Source: Variovorax saccharolyticus | GTDB lineage: Bacteria > Pseudomonadota > Gammaproteobacteria > Burkholderiales > Burkholderiaceae_C | Assembly: GCF_030316765.1 (NCBI RefSeq) | Contig: NZ_JASZYT010000002.1 | Location: 248,001-312,000, forward strand | Direction of reading: 5' to 3' | Length of the DNA stretch: 64,000 bases | Shown: positions 8,510 to 16,394 of the stretch, in pieces | Position numbering within the stretch: the first letter of the stretch is position 1 | Layout of the letters: each line of letters starts with the position of its first letter | Made by a program: the position numbers and the translations under genes | Notes under the pieces: model-generated | What the model saw: only the letters and a program-made list of their open reading frames with translations | Database searches by the model: none | What the model was told of the DNA's origin: nothing

Positions 8510-9700
8510 TCAAGGTTTCGCAAACGCCTTGCGCGAGCCGTCCTCGAAGACTTCGTCGTCGCGCTCCAGCTTGCCGGCGGGGTCCCAGCTGCGCTCGCGC
8601 GTGACGCGGCCCCGGTCGTCGTAGGTCGATTCGGCGATCACCAGGCCGTTGTCGCCGAAGCGCTGGTGGACGCCGGTCGGCATCTGGCTGAGCCGGTCGT
8701 TCGCCAGGTAGCGGCCGACCGCGGCCTTCTGGCCGTTGTCGTGGTACTCGGTGACCTCGATCAAGCGCTGGTTGCCGCCGATGCCATAGACCGACTTGCT
8801 GCGCGGCTGGCCGTTCTGGTAGAAGCTTTCGTCGCTCAGCGGCACGCCGGCCGGATTCCAGCGCTGCTCGCGCACCAGCGTGCCGCGCTCGGAGAACTCC
8901 TGCTCGCGCTGCTTGACCGCGCTGCGCTCGCCGACCAGCGAGACCACCTCGCGGCGCTTGATGCCTTCGGACGAGAAGCGCCGCTCGATGCGCTGGTTGC
9001 CGACCACCTCGTCCTGGGCCGCGGGCTTGCCGTTGTCGTAGAGGTCTTCGCTGCGCACCCGCTTGCCCGCCACATACGACAGGCGCGAGCGCAGTGTTCC
9101 CTTGGCGTCGAACAGTTCCACGTTCGAGGCGCCGCCGCCGAAGCCGCAGAGACGGGCGTCGTCGACCACCGGCGCCAGCACCGGCTTGTCGCCGCAGCGC
9201 AGCGCCGAGAGCTGCCCGCGGTCATTGAACTCGACCGAGGCGCGCTCGCCCGCCGCATCGGCGACGAAAGTGACGCGGCGCACGGATCCGTTCGGATAGA
9301 AGGTGCGAATCAGGCCCATCTCGTGGCCGTCCTCGTAGATCGCCTCGCGCAGGACCTGGCCGGAGGGCGAGAACTCGCGCGCCCGGCCCTCCATGTTGCC
9401 GCGCGCGTTCACGCTGTGCTCCTTCGCGAGCTTGCCGTTTTCGTAGAACCGGACCAGGCCCATGAAGGTGCCGCTCTGGATCTGCTGCTCGCGCACGAGC
9501 AGGCCGCTGTCCCGGTCCTTGCACCGCATCAGGCCGGTCTTGCCGGCGGTGGTGCCTGCGTTGGCCGGATTCACGGCCTGGCCATTGAGCTCGCAGTCCT
9601 GCACCGCGTGCGCGGCGGCGCAGGCGAGCAGCAGCGCAGCCGCCGCCCCGACGGCGCGCGGGCGCGTCGGTCTCGGGGTTGGCGCTGCGGCAGGGGTCAT
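8510..9700 (-). CDS. YwqK/MORN-repeat-like secreted protein
   Basis: A 396-residue protein with a signal peptide (AVGAAAALLLACAAAHAVQ, residues about 16-34). The body is a string of roughly 20-25-residue beta-hairpin units with the consensus YxNGxxxxxxxY (FYENGKLAKE, FYPNGSVRRV, LYDNGKPAAQ, FYQNGQPRSK, YHDNGQKAAV), the pattern of the YwqK antitoxin-like and MORN repeats. These repeats usually mediate protein or membrane contacts; automated annotation as an antitoxin is weakly founded and no toxin gene is adjacent. The start overlaps the VOC gene stop by four bases, so the pair is cotranscribed. Periplasmic location is likely. Confidence 0.75.
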   Translation of the reverse strand: MTPAAAPTPRPTRPRAVGAAAALLLACAAAHAVQDCELNGQAVNPANAGTTAGKTGLMRCKDRDSGLLVREQQIQSGTFMGLVRFYENGKLAKEHSVNARGNMEGRAREFSPSGQVLREAIYEDGHEMGLIRTFYPNGSVRRVTFVADAAGERASVEFNDRGQLSALRCGDKPVLAPVVDDARLCGFGGGASNVELFDAKGTLRSRLSYVAGKRVRSEDLYDNGKPAAQDEVVGNQRIERRFSSEGIKRREVVSLVGERSAVKQREQEFSERGTLVREQRWNPAGVPLSDESFYQNGQPRSKSVYGIGGNQRLIEVTEYHDNGQKAAVGRYLANDRLSQMPTGVHQRFGDNGLVIAESTYDDRGRVTRERSWDPAGKLERDDEVFEDGSRKAFAKP

Positions 9701-10107
9701 GCGTCGTAGACGGTGTCGAGCGACCGGAAGCCCTTGGCCTCGATCGGATTGCCGAAGGGGTCGCAGAAGAACATGGTCCATTGCTCGCCGGGCTGGCCTT
9801 CGAAGCGCAGCTGCGGCTTCAGCACGAAGTCCATGCCCGAGGCCTCGAGCCGGGCGGCGAGGGCCTTCCAGGCGGGCAGCTCGAGCACGATGCCGAAGTG
9901 CGGCATCGGCACCATGACGTTGCCCACGCGGCCGGTGCGCGACGTGGCGAAGGGCTCGCCGAGGTGCAGCGAGATCTGGTGGCCGAAGAAGTCGAAGTCG
10001 ACCCAGGTGTCGGTGCTGCGGCCTTCGACGCAACCGAGCACGCCGCCGTAGAAGCGCCGGGCTTCATCGAGATCGCGGACGTGGAAGGCGAGATGGAAGA
10101 TGGACAT
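9697..10107 (-). CDS. VOC (glyoxalase/bleomycin-resistance) family protein
   Basis: A 136-residue vicinal-oxygen-chelate fold protein. It starts with IFHLAFHVRDLDEARRFYGG, giving the first metal His, and ends with WTMFFCDPFGNPIEAKGF, the typical C-terminal half with DPxGNxIE. Only one domain is present, so it should act as a dimer. Family members include glyoxalases, dioxygenases and resistance proteins; the specific reaction is unknown. It is translationally coupled to the downstream YwqK-like gene. Confidence 0.88.
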   Translation of the reverse strand: MSIFHLAFHVRDLDEARRFYGGVLGCVEGRSTDTWVDFDFFGHQISLHLGEPFATSRTGRVGNVMVPMPHFGIVLELPAWKALAARLEASGMDFVLKPQLRFEGQPGEQWTMFFCDPFGNPIEAKGFRSLDTVYDA

Positions 10108-10243
10108 GTGTCATTCTGTGTCGAGTGGGTCATTGTCCACAACCCGGACCGCGATGGCGAGTGCTGGATGCGTTCACTGGCCCAAAACCCGGGATCCTTG
10201 GAGTAAGCTGGCCGGACAAGAACCACCACATCCGGAGCACTCC

Positions 10244-10951
10244 ATGAGCGACGCCAACAAGCCTTTCGCCTTCAGTCAGTTCGTTCCGGGCTTCGACTTC
10301 CTCAAGAACCTGGCTGGCGCCAGCGCCTCGCCCAGCGCCGTGCCGGGCCTGCCGAGCCTGTCGAGCTGGGTGGCGCCGACGCTCAGCGTCGAGGAGGTCG
10401 ACAAGCGCATCCAGGAGCTCAAGACCGTGCAGTACTGGCTCGAGCAGAACGGCCACGCACTGAAAGCGACGATCCAGGCGCTCGAAGTCCAGAAGATGAC
10501 GCTGTCGACGCTGCGCGGCATGAACGTCCGCATGGAGGACCTGGCGAGCGCCTTCACGCGGCCGCCGGCGCCGGAGCCCGCATCCCGCGCCGAGCCGCCG
10601 GCTCCCGCCGCCGAGCCCGAACCCGAAGCGGAGCCGGAGGCCGAAGCGGCACCGGCGCGCAAGCGCGCCAAGGCGGCGGACGGCTCGGGGGCCGACGGGG
10701 CCGGTGTCGTCGATCCCCTGCAGTGGTGGGGGGCGCTCACGCAGCAGTTCCAGCAGATCGCCAGTTCGGCGCTGCAGGACGCCTCCCAGATCAAGGTGCC
10801 GACCATGGCGGACGCGGCCGCGATGGGCGCGGGACCGACGTCGGGAAAGAGCGCGGCCAGGCCGGCCGCCGCCGCCCCGAAGAAGGCCGCGCCGGCCCGC
10901 GGCGCCGCCGCTGCCAAGCGGCCCGCGTCGGCGCGCAAGCGCGCGAGTTGA
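10244..10951 (+). CDS. phaM: PhaM-type polyhydroxyalkanoate granule regulator
   Basis: A 235-residue protein that matches PhaM: the N-terminal part FAFSQFVPGFDFLKNLAG and SLSSWVAPTLSVEEVDKRIQ, followed by a helical segment that in PhaM contacts PHA synthase. The middle is Pro/Glu-rich. The C-terminal 45 residues are rich in Ala, Lys and Pro (AAAPKKAAPARGAAAAKRPA), like histone H1, and should bind DNA. In Ralstonia, PhaM activates PhaC and ties PHA granules to the nucleoid. The FIST gene follows at 11 bases; a functional link is not evident. Confidence 0.88.
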   Translation: MSDANKPFAFSQFVPGFDFLKNLAGASASPSAVPGLPSLSSWVAPTLSVEEVDKRIQELKTVQYWLEQNGHALKATIQALEVQKMTLSTLRGMNVRMEDLASAFTRPPAPEPASRAEPPAPAAEPEPEAEPEAEAAPARKRAKAADGSGADGAGVVDPLQWWGALTQQFQQIASSALQDASQIKVPTMADAAAMGAGPTSGKSAARPAAAAPKKAAPARGAAAAKRPASARKRAS

Positions 10952-10962
10952 AAGCCGGGCCC

Positions 10963-12231
10963 ATGAAACTCTTTCCTTCGGGGCATGCCACCCATCCGCA
11001 GTGGCGCATGGCCGCAGGGCTGGTGCTGGCGCAGTTGCGGGCCCAGATGGCGCTGCCCGACTACGCCCACTCGCCGACGCTGGGCCTGCTCTACATCACC
11101 GACCACTACGGGGCCGATGCCCAGGAGATCCTCGATCACCTGGGCGCCGAGTTGCCCGAGATCACCGACTGGACCGGCACCGTCGGCGTCGGCGTGGCCG
11201 CCAACAACGCCGAGTACTTCGACGAGCCGGCGCTCAGCGTGATGCTGTGCGCGCTGCCCAGCGACCAGTACCGCGTGTTTTCCGGCGTGGCGCCGCTCGC
11301 CAGTTCCGAGATGAGCGGCTTCGCCGCCCACACGGCGCTGGTGCATGCCGACCCGCGCACCCCCGAACTTGGCGAACTGATCGCCGAAATGGCGGAGCGC
11401 ACCGACACCGGCTACCTGTTCGGCGGCCTGTCCTCCGGCCGGGTCGGCTCGCTGCAGTTCGCGATCGGCGGCAACGGCAACATCCGGGGGCATGGCGCCG
11501 TGGGCGGCGTGTTCTCGGGCGGCCTGTCGGGCGTGGTGTTCGGCGACGGCGTGCGGCTGGTCTCGCGCGTGACCCAGGGCTGCCAGCCGGTGTCGCGCGA
11601 GCGCGAGATCACGCGGGCCGACGGCAATCTGCTGCTGGAACTCGATGGCGAGCCCGCGCTCGACGTGCTGCTGGCCGACCTGCGGGTTTCGCTCGACGCG
11701 CCCGAGCAGGCCATCGAAGCGGTGCGTGCCACGCTGGTCGGCCTGGTCGAGGCCGGCAGCGACGGTGTCCGGCGCACCGGCGACCTGGGGGCCGACGTGC
11801 GGGTGCGCCACATCATCGGCCTCGACCCGACGCGTCGCGGCGTGGCGATCGCGGATGTGGCCGAAACCGGGATGCGCATGAGCTTCTGCCGCCGCAGCGT
11901 GCAGACCGCGCGTGCCGACCTGATGCGCGTCTGCGCCGAGATCCGCGAGGAACTCGAGCCGCAGGAACAGACGCTCGCGACCGCGCGCGAGATCGCCGCC
12001 GGCGAGGCCGAGGCAGCGCCGCATCCGGCGCGCCGCATCGCGGGCGCGATCTACGTGAGCTGCTCGGGGCGCGGCGGGCCGCACTTCGGCGCCCCGGGCG
12101 CCGAACTGCAGATCGTGCGGCATGCGCTCGGCGACGTCCCGCTGGTCGGCTTCTTCGCCGCCGGCGAGATCGCCCGCAATCACCTCTACGGCTATACAGG
12201 CGTGCTGACGGTGTTCACCAGCAACGACTGA
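10963..12231 (+). CDS. FIST N/C domain sensory protein
   Basis: A 422-residue protein with FIST_N (about residues 30-230) and FIST_C (about 230-400) domains, thought to bind small ligands such as amino acids in signal transduction. Recognisable features are TGTVGVGVAANNAEYFDEPA in the N half and YVSCSGRGGPHFG with GFFAAGEIARNHLYGYTGVL at the C end. There is no attached output domain, so it would act through a partner or as an enzyme of unknown activity. It closely follows phaM. Confidence 0.85.
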   Translation: MKLFPSGHATHPQWRMAAGLVLAQLRAQMALPDYAHSPTLGLLYITDHYGADAQEILDHLGAELPEITDWTGTVGVGVAANNAEYFDEPALSVMLCALPSDQYRVFSGVAPLASSEMSGFAAHTALVHADPRTPELGELIAEMAERTDTGYLFGGLSSGRVGSLQFAIGGNGNIRGHGAVGGVFSGGLSGVVFGDGVRLVSRVTQGCQPVSREREITRADGNLLLELDGEPALDVLLADLRVSLDAPEQAIEAVRATLVGLVEAGSDGVRRTGDLGADVRVRHIIGLDPTRRGVAIADVAETGMRMSFCRRSVQTARADLMRVCAEIREELEPQEQTLATAREIAAGEAEAAPHPARRIAGAIYVSCSGRGGPHFGAPGAELQIVRHALGDVPLVGFFAAGEIARNHLYGYTGVLTVFTSND

Positions 12232-12236
12232 AGGCC

Positions 12237-12347
12237 CCCACGCTCCCCCACTGCGTGTGGGTCGCTGCCCCCCGAGGGGGCCGCAGGCCGCCTTGGGGCG
12301 GCCCGGCGCCGGCCTGGGCGCCCACGCTCCCGCGCCGGCCTGAGCGC
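12237..12347. repeat. GC-rich intergenic repeat (type 2)
   Basis: The gap between the FIST gene and the convergent DadA-like gene is filled by GC-rich inverted repeats, including GCCCCCCGAGGGGGC and GCCGCCTTGGGGCGGC. Such elements are dispersed in Comamonadaceae genomes (from memory). A block at 12285-12312 recurs with one mismatch within recG at 28074-28101. It probably serves as a bidirectional terminator. Confidence 0.6.
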
Positions 12348-13649
12348 TCAGGCCGGCTGCAGGGCCGGGGACGGCCCCGAGCGGGTGCCGGTGAAGGCGA
12401 AGTCGACTTCCGGCGCCAGCCCGCTGACGATGCGCGCGATCGACTTGCCCGAGCCGCAGGCATGGGTCCAGCCCAGCGTGCCGTGGCCCGTGTTCAGGAA
12501 CATGTTGGGAAGCCGGGTGCCGCCGATCAGCGGCACGTTGCTCGGCGTCGCCGGGCGCAGGCCGGTCCAGAACTGCGCGCCGGAGGCATCGCCGGCTCCG
12601 GGGAACAGTTCCTCGACGCGCCGCACGATCGCCTCGCATCGCACCGCGTTCAGGTCGCGGTCGTAGCCGTTGAGCTCGGCCGTGCCGGCGATGCGCAGGC
12701 GATCGCCCGTGGCCGAGGTGTAGCGCGAGAACACCAGCTTGAATTCGTCGTCGGTCAGCGAGACCTGGTGCGCCTTCGAGGCGTCCTTGACCGGCATCGT
12801 CACCGAGTAGCCCTTGGCCGGATAGATCGGCAGCCGGATGCCCAGCGGCGCCGCGAGCAGCGGGCTCATCGAGCCCATCGCGAGCACATAGGCGTCGCCC
12901 CGAACGCGCTGGAAGCGGCCTTCGCTGTCGGTCGCCTCGACGTGGTCGATGCGGCCGCCGGCTTCGCGCAGGGCGGTCACGGTATGGCCCATGAGGAAGC
13001 GGACGCCCGCTGCCTCGGCGAGCCCGGCCAGCCCGCGTGCGAAGCGGTTGGCATCGCCCGACTCGTCCTCGGCCGTGTAGGTCGCGCCGGCCAGCTTGGG
13101 GCGGATGTGCGACAGCGCGGGCTCGAGCCTCACCGCCTCGTCGGCCGAGATCACCTGCCGGTCGCAGCCCAGCGCGCGCATCTGCTCGGCCGGCGCCAGC
13201 GCGGCGTCGAACTCCTTCTGCGTCGTGTAGAAGTGCAGGATGCCCTGGGTGCGCTGGTCGTAGTCGATCCCGGTGTCGCGCCGCAGCTGCTGCAGCGTGT
13301 CGCGGCTGTAGGTGCCCAGGCGCACGATCTGCTCGATGTTGTGGCGGGTGCGCGCCGGCGTGCATTCGCGCAGGAACTGCAGGCCCCAGAGCCACTGGCG
13401 CATGTCGGCGCGAATGCGGAACAGCAGGGGTGCATCCTCCCTGCCGAGCCACTGCAGCACCTTGAGCGGCGCCCCCGGATTGGCCCATGGCTCGGCATGG
13501 CTGACCGAGATCTGGCCGCCGTTGGCGAAGCTGGTTTCTGCCGCCGGCGTGGCCTGGCGGTCGACCACGGTCACTTCGTGGCCGAGTTGCTGGAGGTAGT
13601 AGGCCGAGGTCACGCCGAGCAGGCCGGCGCCAAGAACGATCACGCGCAT
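12348..13649 (-). CDS. dadA: D-amino acid dehydrogenase, DadA-type (copy A)
   Basis: A 433-residue FAD oxidoreductase that should deaminate D-amino acids (or glycine) and pass electrons to the respiratory chain. The dinucleotide fold GAGLLG is at residues 7-12 and the acidic end of beta-2 at VVDR. The DadA signatures ETSFANGGQIS and, near the C terminus, NTGHGTLGWTHACGSGKSIA are intact, as are YPAKGYSVTMP and FWTGLRPATPSNVP. It lies downstream of a tandem glycine riboswitch, so glycine is likely a signal or substrate. A diverged paralogue lies immediately upstream in the same orientation. Confidence 0.9.
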   Translation of the reverse strand: MRVIVLGAGLLGVTSAYYLQQLGHEVTVVDRQATPAAETSFANGGQISVSHAEPWANPGAPLKVLQWLGREDAPLLFRIRADMRQWLWGLQFLRECTPARTRHNIEQIVRLGTYSRDTLQQLRRDTGIDYDQRTQGILHFYTTQKEFDAALAPAEQMRALGCDRQVISADEAVRLEPALSHIRPKLAGATYTAEDESGDANRFARGLAGLAEAAGVRFLMGHTVTALREAGGRIDHVEATDSEGRFQRVRGDAYVLAMGSMSPLLAAPLGIRLPIYPAKGYSVTMPVKDASKAHQVSLTDDEFKLVFSRYTSATGDRLRIAGTAELNGYDRDLNAVRCEAIVRRVEELFPGAGDASGAQFWTGLRPATPSNVPLIGGTRLPNMFLNTGHGTLGWTHACGSGKSIARIVSGLAPEVDFAFTGTRSGPSPALQPA

Positions 13650-13688
13650 ATCGAGAACCCTTGATGGTTGCAGCGCTCGAACGCGAGG

Positions 13689-13720
13689 AAAACGGATTGC
13701 TGTCGGAAACGAAAGCAACC
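13689..13720 (-). promoter_or_regulatory. possible expression-platform hairpin of glycine riboswitch A
   Basis: Read on the minus strand, GGTTGCT and AGCAATCC can pair around a 12-base loop and are followed closely by TTTT. This weak terminator-like hairpin lies between the second glycine aptamer and the DadA start. It could be the switch element, but pairing is imperfect and no folding was computed. Confidence 0.3.
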
Positions 13721-13740
13721 GGACCGCGCGTCCAAGTTGC

Positions 13741-13950
13741 CGCTCCCCCTGTCCTCGGTACCTGAGAGATTCACCCGCTGCGCCCGCAACGGGTTTGCTC
13801 CTTCGGTGCACCACGCTTGGCGTGGTGGCTCTCCAGACGGCTTTGACAGTGAACTGCAGTACGAGCCCATCGCGTGGGCCGACCTGAGCGTTTATGGGAG
13901 TTTGCGCCTTCGGTGGGGCCCGTGGGCCCGCTCTCCTGCAGTGGGCGGAT
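13741..13950 (-). ncRNA. tandem glycine riboswitch A
   Basis: On the minus strand two glycine aptamers follow each other. The first has GGAGAGC, CACCGAAGGCGCAAAC and CGCTCAGG; the second has GGAGAGCC, CACCGAAGGAGCAAAC and CTCTCAGGTACC, ending in GACAGGGGGAGCGG. These are the conserved glycine-riboswitch core elements in the right order, and tandem aptamers are the usual arrangement. The element ends about 90 bases before the DadA copy A start and occupies most of the 326-base gap, which holds no gene. Confidence 0.92.
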
Positions 13951-13975
13951 TGTAGTGGGCTTGCGCCTTCCCGCG

Positions 13976-15208
13976 CTAGGGGCGGCGGAACGCGAAGTCG
14001 AGTTCGGGCCGGAGGCCGCTGACGATGCGCGCGATCGACTTGCCCGCGCCGCAGGCGTGGACCCAGGTGCGCGTGCCGGGTGCCGTGTTCAGGAACAGGT
14101 TCGGCAGCCGGGTCTTGCCGATCATCGGCAGCCGGTTGGTGCTGGACGCCTGCATCGCGGTGTCGAAGCTGGCGCGCGCGGCGTCGGCGACGCCAGGCAG
14201 CAGCATCTCGGTGCGGCGCACGATCGCCCGGAAGCGGTCCGAGTCGGGTTCGGCTTCCTCGTCGAGCCCGGCCTGCACGATGGCCTGGACCCGCAGCTGG
14301 TCGCCGGACGGCGATTCGATCCGCGTGATGCGCAGCTTGCCCTGGCGGTCGCGCAACGGGATGCGCGGTGCCAGCGCGGGGTTCAGCAGCGGCATCGTGA
14401 CGATGTATTCGCGCACGAAGCGCAGCGGCATGTCGATGCCCAGGTCTTCGGCGTGCGGCACGCTCGATGCGCCCAGCGCCAGCACGTAGGCCTGTCCGCG
14501 CAGGGTGGTCGGCTGGCCGGCGGCATCGAGCAGTTCGACATGGTCGATGCGGCCGTCCCGCTCCTTGAGTGCGACCACGGTGTGGCGGGTCATGAAGCGC
14601 ACGCCGGCGGCGCGGCAGAGGAACACCAGGCTGGCGGCGAACTGCGCGGGATCGCGCGCCGGGTCCTCCAGCGCGTAGGTCGCACCGGCCAGCCTGCTGC
14701 GCATCGCCTTCAGCGCCGGTTCGACGACGAGCGCTTCATCGGCCGACAGCAGCCGTTCCTCGCAGCCGAGCGAGGACCAGTGCGTGGCGCCGGCGATCCG
14801 GACGCGAAAGGCGTCGGCATCGGTGTAGAGGTTCAAGAGGCCGGTCGAACGGCTGCCGTGGGAGACGCCGGCTTCCTCGCGCAGGGCGCGCGCGCTCTTG
14901 CGGCTGTAGGCGGCCAGGCGCACCAGATGGTCGAGCGGATCGCGCTTGGGCGGCGTGCCGACGGCCCGGTCCATGAGCCGCGAGAGGCCGCGGCGGATGC
15001 CGTCGCACAGACGGGACAGCTTCTTGCCGCGCCGCGGCGCAGCGCCCGCGGCACGCAGCGCATGCGGGCTGGCGGTGGTCGCCATCCCGCGGGCCTTGGC
15101 TGCCGGCGTGGCATGCCGGTCGACCACGGTCACCTCGTGGCCGAGCTGCTGAAGATAGTAGGCCGAAGTCACGCCGAGCAAGCCGGCGCCAAGTACAACC
15201 ACGCGCAT
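13976..15208 (-). CDS. DadA-like FAD oxidoreductase, diverged paralogue (copy B)
   Basis: A 410-residue paralogue of copy A. The first 36 residues are almost identical (GAGLLGVTSAYYLQQLGHEV retained), and the C-terminal HACGAGKSIARIVSGL is retained. In between it has diverged strongly: the segment that in copy A reads ETSFANGGQIS is replaced by KARGMATTASP, and NTGHGTLGWT has become NTAPGTRTWV. Copy B is also 23 residues shorter. FAD may still bind, but classical D-amino-acid dehydrogenase activity is doubtful. Start at 15208 has AGGA upstream (about nine bases). It is preceded by its own tandem glycine riboswitch. Confidence 0.82.
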   Translation of the reverse strand: MRVVVLGAGLLGVTSAYYLQQLGHEVTVVDRHATPAAKARGMATTASPHALRAAGAAPRRGKKLSRLCDGIRRGLSRLMDRAVGTPPKRDPLDHLVRLAAYSRKSARALREEAGVSHGSRSTGLLNLYTDADAFRVRIAGATHWSSLGCEERLLSADEALVVEPALKAMRSRLAGATYALEDPARDPAQFAASLVFLCRAAGVRFMTRHTVVALKERDGRIDHVELLDAAGQPTTLRGQAYVLALGASSVPHAEDLGIDMPLRFVREYIVTMPLLNPALAPRIPLRDRQGKLRITRIESPSGDQLRVQAIVQAGLDEEAEPDSDRFRAIVRRTEMLLPGVADAARASFDTAMQASSTNRLPMIGKTRLPNLFLNTAPGTRTWVHACGAGKSIARIVSGLRPELDFAFRRP

Positions 15209-15284
15209 GTCCGAATCCTTTTGGGAGGGCATGAACGGCGGGCGTTAGCGCTCACTGTAGGAAGCGGCAAGACCCGGGGTTCAG

Positions 15285-15505
15285 ACTGCCGCTCCCCCTG
15301 TCTCTGTTACCTGAGAGTTTCACCACCTGGCCACGGGCCACAGGTTTGCTCCTTCGGTGCACCACTTGGCGTGGTGACTCTCCAGTCGGCGATTGATCGA
15401 ATTGAGGCAGTATTCGAACCGCGATTGCGGCGGTTCACCTGAGCGTTCATGGGAGATTGCGCCATCGGTGGGACGCTTGCGTCCGCTTTTCTGCGAGGGC
15501 GAATT
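15285..15505 (-). ncRNA. tandem glycine riboswitch B
   Basis: On the minus strand the second aptamer is clear: GGAGAGTCACCACGCC, CACCGAAGGAGCAAAC and CTCTCAGGTAACAGAGACAG. The first is recognisable but weaker: its opening reads GCAGAAAAGCGG and its core CACCGATGGCGCAATC (one or two changes from consensus), then CGCTCAGG. The element fills the 325-base gap between the HTH regulator gene and DadA copy B; no gene lies there. It is a duplicate of riboswitch A. Confidence 0.88.
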
Positions 15506-15533
15506 TTATCGAAGAAACCGGTTTCTGTGTGTT

Positions 15534-16268
15534 TCAGGCCCTGCGCAGGCGGGTGAACAGCTCGAACTCCCAGTTCCGCATGCCCAGCAGCAGGGTGTAG
15601 CCCTCGCGCTCCTTGGGGGTCAGCTTCTGGTCCGTCTGGTGCTGCTGGGCGAAATCCTGCGCCACTCGCTGCAGCCGGTCCAGGAAGGCCGGCGCCAGCG
15701 ATTTGCTGATCGAGCCGTGCACCAGCAGCAGGCCCTCGGCCGGGCCGTCGAAGCCGCCGCGGTAGTAGTCGAGCACCACGTTCTCGCGGAAGAAATCCAT
15801 CACCGGGCCGTGCGGCCGCCAGCGGAAGGTCTTGGCCAGCTTGAGACGGTAGCGATTCAGCGGCCGCAGCTCGATGATGCCGATCCGGTCCAGCTGTGCC
15901 AGGTAGCCGATGCATTCGGCTTCGGTGATGCGGTAGGCGCCGACGATCTGCTCCAGCGTCCACTGGCTCAGCACGCAGATCGCCAGCAGCAGCAGCTTCT
16001 TGTCCTTCACCACCGCCTTCTCCTGCTCGAGCGTGAGCTCCTTGAGCAGCGGCTGCGCGTCCGCCACCCGGCGCGCCAGTTCGGCGAAGTCGATCTTCAG
16101 CGCCCGGCAGATGGCGTCGACCCGGGTCAGCGGCATGTCTCCCTTGGCCAGCATCCGCTTGACGCTGGACTCGGCCATGTCGAGCGACCTGGCCAGGTCG
16201 GCATAGGTCATGTGGGCGGACTTGAGTTCGTTCTTGAGGGCGTTGACCAGGTCGACAGTGGTACTCAT
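15534..16268 (-). CDS. XRE/Cro-type HTH transcriptional regulator
   Basis: A 244-residue protein with an N-terminal helix-turn-helix (about residues 18-60): MTYADLARSLDMAESSVKRM, with the recognition helix around ESSVKRML. The remaining 180 residues form a helical domain of unknown role, including LLLAICVLSQWTLEQIVGAY. No ligand motif is recognised. It is divergent from the ceramidase-like membrane protein gene, and an inverted repeat lies between them at 16291-16326, so it is a plausible regulator of that group. Confidence 0.8.
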   Translation of the reverse strand: MSTTVDLVNALKNELKSAHMTYADLARSLDMAESSVKRMLAKGDMPLTRVDAICRALKIDFAELARRVADAQPLLKELTLEQEKAVVKDKKLLLLAICVLSQWTLEQIVGAYRITEAECIGYLAQLDRIGIIELRPLNRYRLKLAKTFRWRPHGPVMDFFRENVVLDYYRGGFDGPAEGLLLVHGSISKSLAPAFLDRLQRVAQDFAQQHQTDQKLTPKEREGYTLLLGMRNWEFELFTRLRRA

Positions 16269-16290
16269 GGCGGGAGGGAGTATTGCGGAT

Positions 16291-16326
16291 TGATACCGGA
16301 GGTGGTGAAAAAGTGCTCCGTATCGA
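16291..16326. promoter_or_regulatory. inverted repeat with GATACCG half-site between regulator and ceramidase-like gene
   Basis: TGATACCGGAG and CTCCGTATCGA form an imperfect inverted repeat (one extra base in the left arm) around a 14-base spacer, in the 126-base divergent gap. The GATACCG half-site occurs again in a perfect inverted repeat at 19896-19919. It is a candidate operator for the HTH regulator. Confidence 0.4.
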
Positions 16327-16394
16327 TTCTCGATGCCGTCCGACGGGTTGACAACCTAGATTCCACTTCCTCGAGCCACCCACCGGAGCCTGCC

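Noticed and set aside
8510-9700. Toxin-antitoxin system based on YwqK-like repeats
   Set aside because: No toxin gene is adjacent; the neighbour is a VOC protein, and the protein has a signal peptide.
9679-10206. Plus-strand open frame opposite the VOC gene
   Set aside because: The VOC reading on the minus strand has family motifs and a coupled neighbour; the opposite frame has none.
10600-10951. CRISPR-like or tandem DNA repeats in GC-rich Ala/Pro/Glu/Lys-coding DNA
   Set aside because: The periodicity comes from low-complexity protein sequence in PhaM; units and spacers of fixed length are absent.
10276-13488. Very long antisense open frame opposite phaM, the FIST gene and the DadA gene
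   Set aside because: High-GC DNA leaves such shadow frames open; the translation is low-complexity Arg/Ala/Gly and the plus-strand and DadA genes match known families.
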